From Elusimicrobiota bacterium (GTDB lineage Bacteria > Elusimicrobiota > Elusimicrobia > Elusimicrobiales > Elusimicrobiaceae), in contig JAIRMX010000228.1 of assembly GCA_031258375.1 (NCBI GenBank), forward strand, positions 1-8,306: 8,306 nucleotides of DNA, written 5' to 3'. The position numbers and the translations under genes were made by a program. Position 1 is the first letter of the stretch; the number at the start of each line of letters is the position of its first letter. The notes under the pieces were generated by a model that was given only the letters and a program-made list of their open reading frames with translations, was not told the origin of the DNA and ran no database searches. Shown piece by piece: positions 6,499 to 8,306 of this stretch.

Positions 6499-7239
6499 TT
6501 ACAGCTTTAAAATCAAATTACTCTCTATTTGTTTTGCAAAACGTTTATCAACGCCGGCCTCGCTTGCGTAATTTTTCCATTTGCTTACGACTTCAATGAT
6601 TTCTTCTATTATTTCTTTGCTTTTTTTAACATCGGATGCCGCGGCGGCTTGCGCCGCATAAGCGTTTCCGTTCAGAGCGGTCTGCGCTATAAAAACGCCT
6701 TCATTAATTTTTAAAGTCCCTATGGACAACGAACCTGTCTGCTGGTCGTCTTCACGCGCGATTAAAATACCCTGTCCTGCTTTTATTATTGTTCCGGCAG
6801 AATCAATATCTCCAGTATAATAACCGTCAAAATCTTGCTTAAACTCCACTTCCGCGCCTGACAATATTGTTATATTGCCAAGTATAGATTCCGTGTTTGC
6901 GCGCAGAAAGCCGGCTTCCGCGTAAACGCCGCCCATGTAAGAATTGTAATAGCCAAGCTCCAAAGTCCCCGCGCCTTTTTTATTAAGCGTGCCGCCGCCC
7001 AATACAATACCGTTCAAAGTTAAAGTTTTACCGCCTTCCACCAAAAAGCTGCCTTGTCCTGCAGACGCGCTGAGATAAATATTGTTTTCTATTTCCATAC
7101 TATCAAGCGGTTTAAATGTGCCTCCGGTAACGGATAAAATCCCACTGCTAAGAGCATCCTCCTTATATGTCGATAATATGCCTTCTGTTATCTGAGTGCC
7201 GCCATTATGCGTGTTTACGCCGTTAAAGATTAAAAGATA
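6499..7239 (-). pseudogene. Autotransporter-associated beta-strand repeat protein, 5'-truncated remnant
   Basis: The frame is open from the codon after the TAA at 7240 to the TAA at 6499 (246 codons), but the only early ATG is at 7098 and has no ribosome site in range. The family likeness begins well before it. The part upstream reads LIFNGVNTHNGGTQITEGIL, a classic PATR-type repeat; further repeats follow at LTLNGIVLGGGTL...KGAGTLELG and in the SLSIGTLKINEGVFIAQ segment. Such repeats form beta-helical passenger domains of exported surface proteins. No signal peptide and no C-terminal beta-barrel is present; instead the protein ends in a charged helical tail (KKSKEIIEEIIEVVSKW..., 6640-6502) resembling the end of HipA kinases. 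I read it as a fragment of a larger surface gene, possibly recombined, and not a functional exported protein. If translated from 7098 it would give 199 residues. Confidence 0.65.
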
Positions 7240-7338
7240 TTACAATGGACAGGGCGGGCCCTGACAGTTAATGCCAGCCGTATCATTTGCGTGCAGATGT
7301 CCAATGAATTTCACGTTTTCTGGTTTTATATTATAATG
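7240..7338 (-). other. In-frame continuation of the deiminase beyond TAG, with candidate catalytic Cys
   Basis: After the TAG at 7339-7341 the same frame runs 32 codons to a TAA at 7240-7242. It reads HYNIKPENVKFIGHL, then DTAGINCQGPPCPL. The first part continues the preceding LLA helix naturally (…LLA-x-HYNI), like the 'YA..y..pg..v' helix of deiminases. GINC at 7264-7275 resembles the G-x-H-C segment that holds the nucleophilic cysteine (Cys codon 7266-7264). Either the TAG is a nonsense mutation of a former sense codon (AAG to TAG would suffice), a sequencing or assembly error, or a readthrough/recoded stop. The other genes in the window end in TAA or TGA. Confidence 0.6.
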
Positions 7339-8306
7339 CTACGCAAGAAGATTGGCCCAATATGCCTCAAGCGGCAGGCGTTCTTCTGTTACTGATATTT
7401 TCGTATTGGCCGGTCTGATACGCTTTCTGATACGCTCAATAATACTAATACTGCTGCTGTGTTCTGTCTCAGGCGGAACGCTTTTTATATAATGAGTTAC
7501 CAGACGGGCTTTATTTGTAATCACTATTCTTTGCCCTGACGGTGCTTTCAAATTCACTCCGTTAAAAAAGTTAACCTTAATTTCCCTATCGGCACAATCC
7601 GGAATTGAGTCACATTGTATATTTAAAATATCGGACGCACCCGGCGCGGGGATAATGTTAAATTTATATTTTTCACCTTTTTCATTAAACTTCTGAAGGG
7701 CATCAGTTATTTTGTCTTTTAGAAAGGTGTGTGCTTTATAGGTGTTATCAATATTATATCTCTCAGGCAACAGGTTATTATCTGCAAGTATTTTTACAAG
7801 TAAATTGTGGTCATTTACCAGTATTTTGCCGCCGGGAAGCGTAAATACCTCCGTATCCAGATGTCTGCCCCCGATATCATCCACAATAACCAGTAAATCT
7901 TTTTTAATTCCAAGGTCCGCCGCCGCGATTTCTATAATATCCTCTCTGGTAAGAGGGCTTTGGCAGGATTTCTTTTGTGTCAGGTCCGCCTTTAATTGTT
8001 CAAGCGTTATATTCTGACAATAATCTATAGTTGATATATTCTCAAGAATACTGTCATTTACTATTGCATATGTTGTTGAAGGGTCATCCGCAATGAAACG
8101 TCCCGTTACCATTGCACCACCCTCAATAAAGAGTGCCCGCATTTGACGCTGGCTATCAGCTAATTTGGCTGCGTTATCCTGTTCAATAATCCTTACGACA
8201 AGGTCTTGATCCCTGAGGACTACGCTTGTCCTAATATCCCAAAAATCCGGCTGCCGTATAAATTCAGCTTTACCATCTTTCTTAACGCCAAAAAGAAACT
8301 GATCCT
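7339..8306 (-). CDS. Peptidyl-arginine/agmatine deiminase-like protein, 5'-partial, ended by an in-frame TAG
   Basis: The frame is open to the window edge (322 codons visible), so the start is outside; the internal ATG at 8142 is not the real start, since ~54 protein-like codons precede it. The sequence fits the guanidino-group-modifying enzyme fold, whose members hydrolyse arginine, agmatine or peptidyl-arginine to citrulline-type products with ammonia. Matching elements are FIEGGAMVTG (8127-8098), where agmatine/peptidyl-arginine deiminases have EGG, and GGRHLDTEVFTLPGGKILV, whose His (codon 7863-7861) and Asp (7857-7855) match the catalytic HxD of the family. The last visible strands precede the point where the catalytic cysteine is expected, but TAG at 7339-7341 stops the frame after YWANLLA. 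The product would therefore lack its nucleophile unless the stop is read through. Assignment is by motif memory, so the exact substrate and even the deiminase activity remain open. Confidence 0.6.
   Translation of the reverse strand, partial: DQFLFGVKKDGKAEFIRQPDFWDIRTSVVLRDQDLVVRIIEQDNAAKLADSQRQMRALFIEGGAMVTGRFIADDPSTTYAIVNDSILENISTIDYCQNITLEQLKADLTQKKSCQSPLTREDIIEIAAADLGIKKDLLVIVDDIGGRHLDTEVFTLPGGKILVNDHNLLVKILADNNLLPERYNIDNTYKAHTFLKDKITDALQKFNEKGEKYKFNIIPAPGASDILNIQCDSIPDCADREIKVNFFNGVNLKAPSGQRIVITNKARLVTHYIKSVPPETEHSSSISIIERIRKRIRPANTKISVTEERLPLEAYWANLLA

Noticed and set aside
7090..7170. AAGGAGG followed directly by ATG on the minus strand near 7155-7165
   Set aside because: The ribosome-like bases touch the ATG, leaving no spacer, and the frame gives only about 22 codons overlapping the repeat protein's better-supported frame.
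8140..8142. ATG at 8142 as the start of the deiminase-like gene
   Set aside because: The frame stays open to the window edge with natural-looking protein sequence (for example FWDIRTSVVLRDQD), and no ribosome site precedes the ATG.
1..8306. CRISPR arrays, tRNA or rRNA genes, insertion-sequence ends
   Set aside because: I looked for spaced direct repeats, cloverleaf-like segments and transposase motifs on both strands and saw none; the only repeat found is the 12-bp coding one.

Overview
The window is an AT-rich bacterial stretch (roughly 40% GC by eye, not counted) in which every gene I can support lies on the minus strand, so transcription runs from high to low coordinates. Genes are tightly packed, with two ATGA stop/start overlaps and strong AAGGAG-type ribosome sites. 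Nucleotide-sugar enzymes of the O-antigen/capsule type, plus a fragment of autotransporter-associated beta-strand repeats, point to an organism with an outer membrane. A host-associated, decaying-genome lineage such as Elusimicrobiota/Endomicrobium would fit the style, but the sequence does not prove any lineage.

Layout in transcription order. (1) 8306-7240: a peptidyl-arginine/agmatine deiminase-like protein whose 5' end is outside the window. It is interrupted by an in-frame TAG at 7339-7341, and the reading frame continues for 32 protein-like codons that carry the best candidate for the catalytic cysteine. (2) 7239-6499: a remnant of autotransporter-associated repeat protein, in the same frame, lacking its 5' end and ending in a helical tail that resembles a HipA C-terminus. 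(3) 6485-5592: an NAD-dependent epimerase/dehydratase. (4) 5590-5074: an AbiEii-type nucleotidyltransferase pair, namely an antitoxin-like partner and a toxin cut short at 83 residues, overlapping by 119 bp. (5) 5073-4955: a short AT-rich gap. (6) 4954-4139: a HpcH/HpaI-type aldolase. (7) 4113-2716: an AlbA_2/Schlafen-type DNA-binding regulator with a degenerate ATPase-fold domain and a winged helix. (8) 2719-893: a thiamine-diphosphate enzyme of the acetolactate-synthase fold. (9) 896-369: an RmlC/RfbC-type cupin epimerase. (10) 382-1: a second NAD-dependent epimerase/dehydratase, running off the window.

Functionally, the epimerases, aldolase, ThDP enzyme and cupin epimerase look like one pathway for an unusual surface sugar. 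A ThDP lyase beside deoxysugar enzymes recalls YerE, which adds a two-carbon branch in yersiniose synthesis, so a branched-chain deoxysugar is the working guess. The nucleotidyltransferase pair and the AlbA_2 protein are inserted among these genes with almost no spacing; the AlbA_2 gene even shares its stop codon with the ThDP enzyme's start. The upstream third of the window (8306-6499) is gene debris or unusual interrupted coding sequence.
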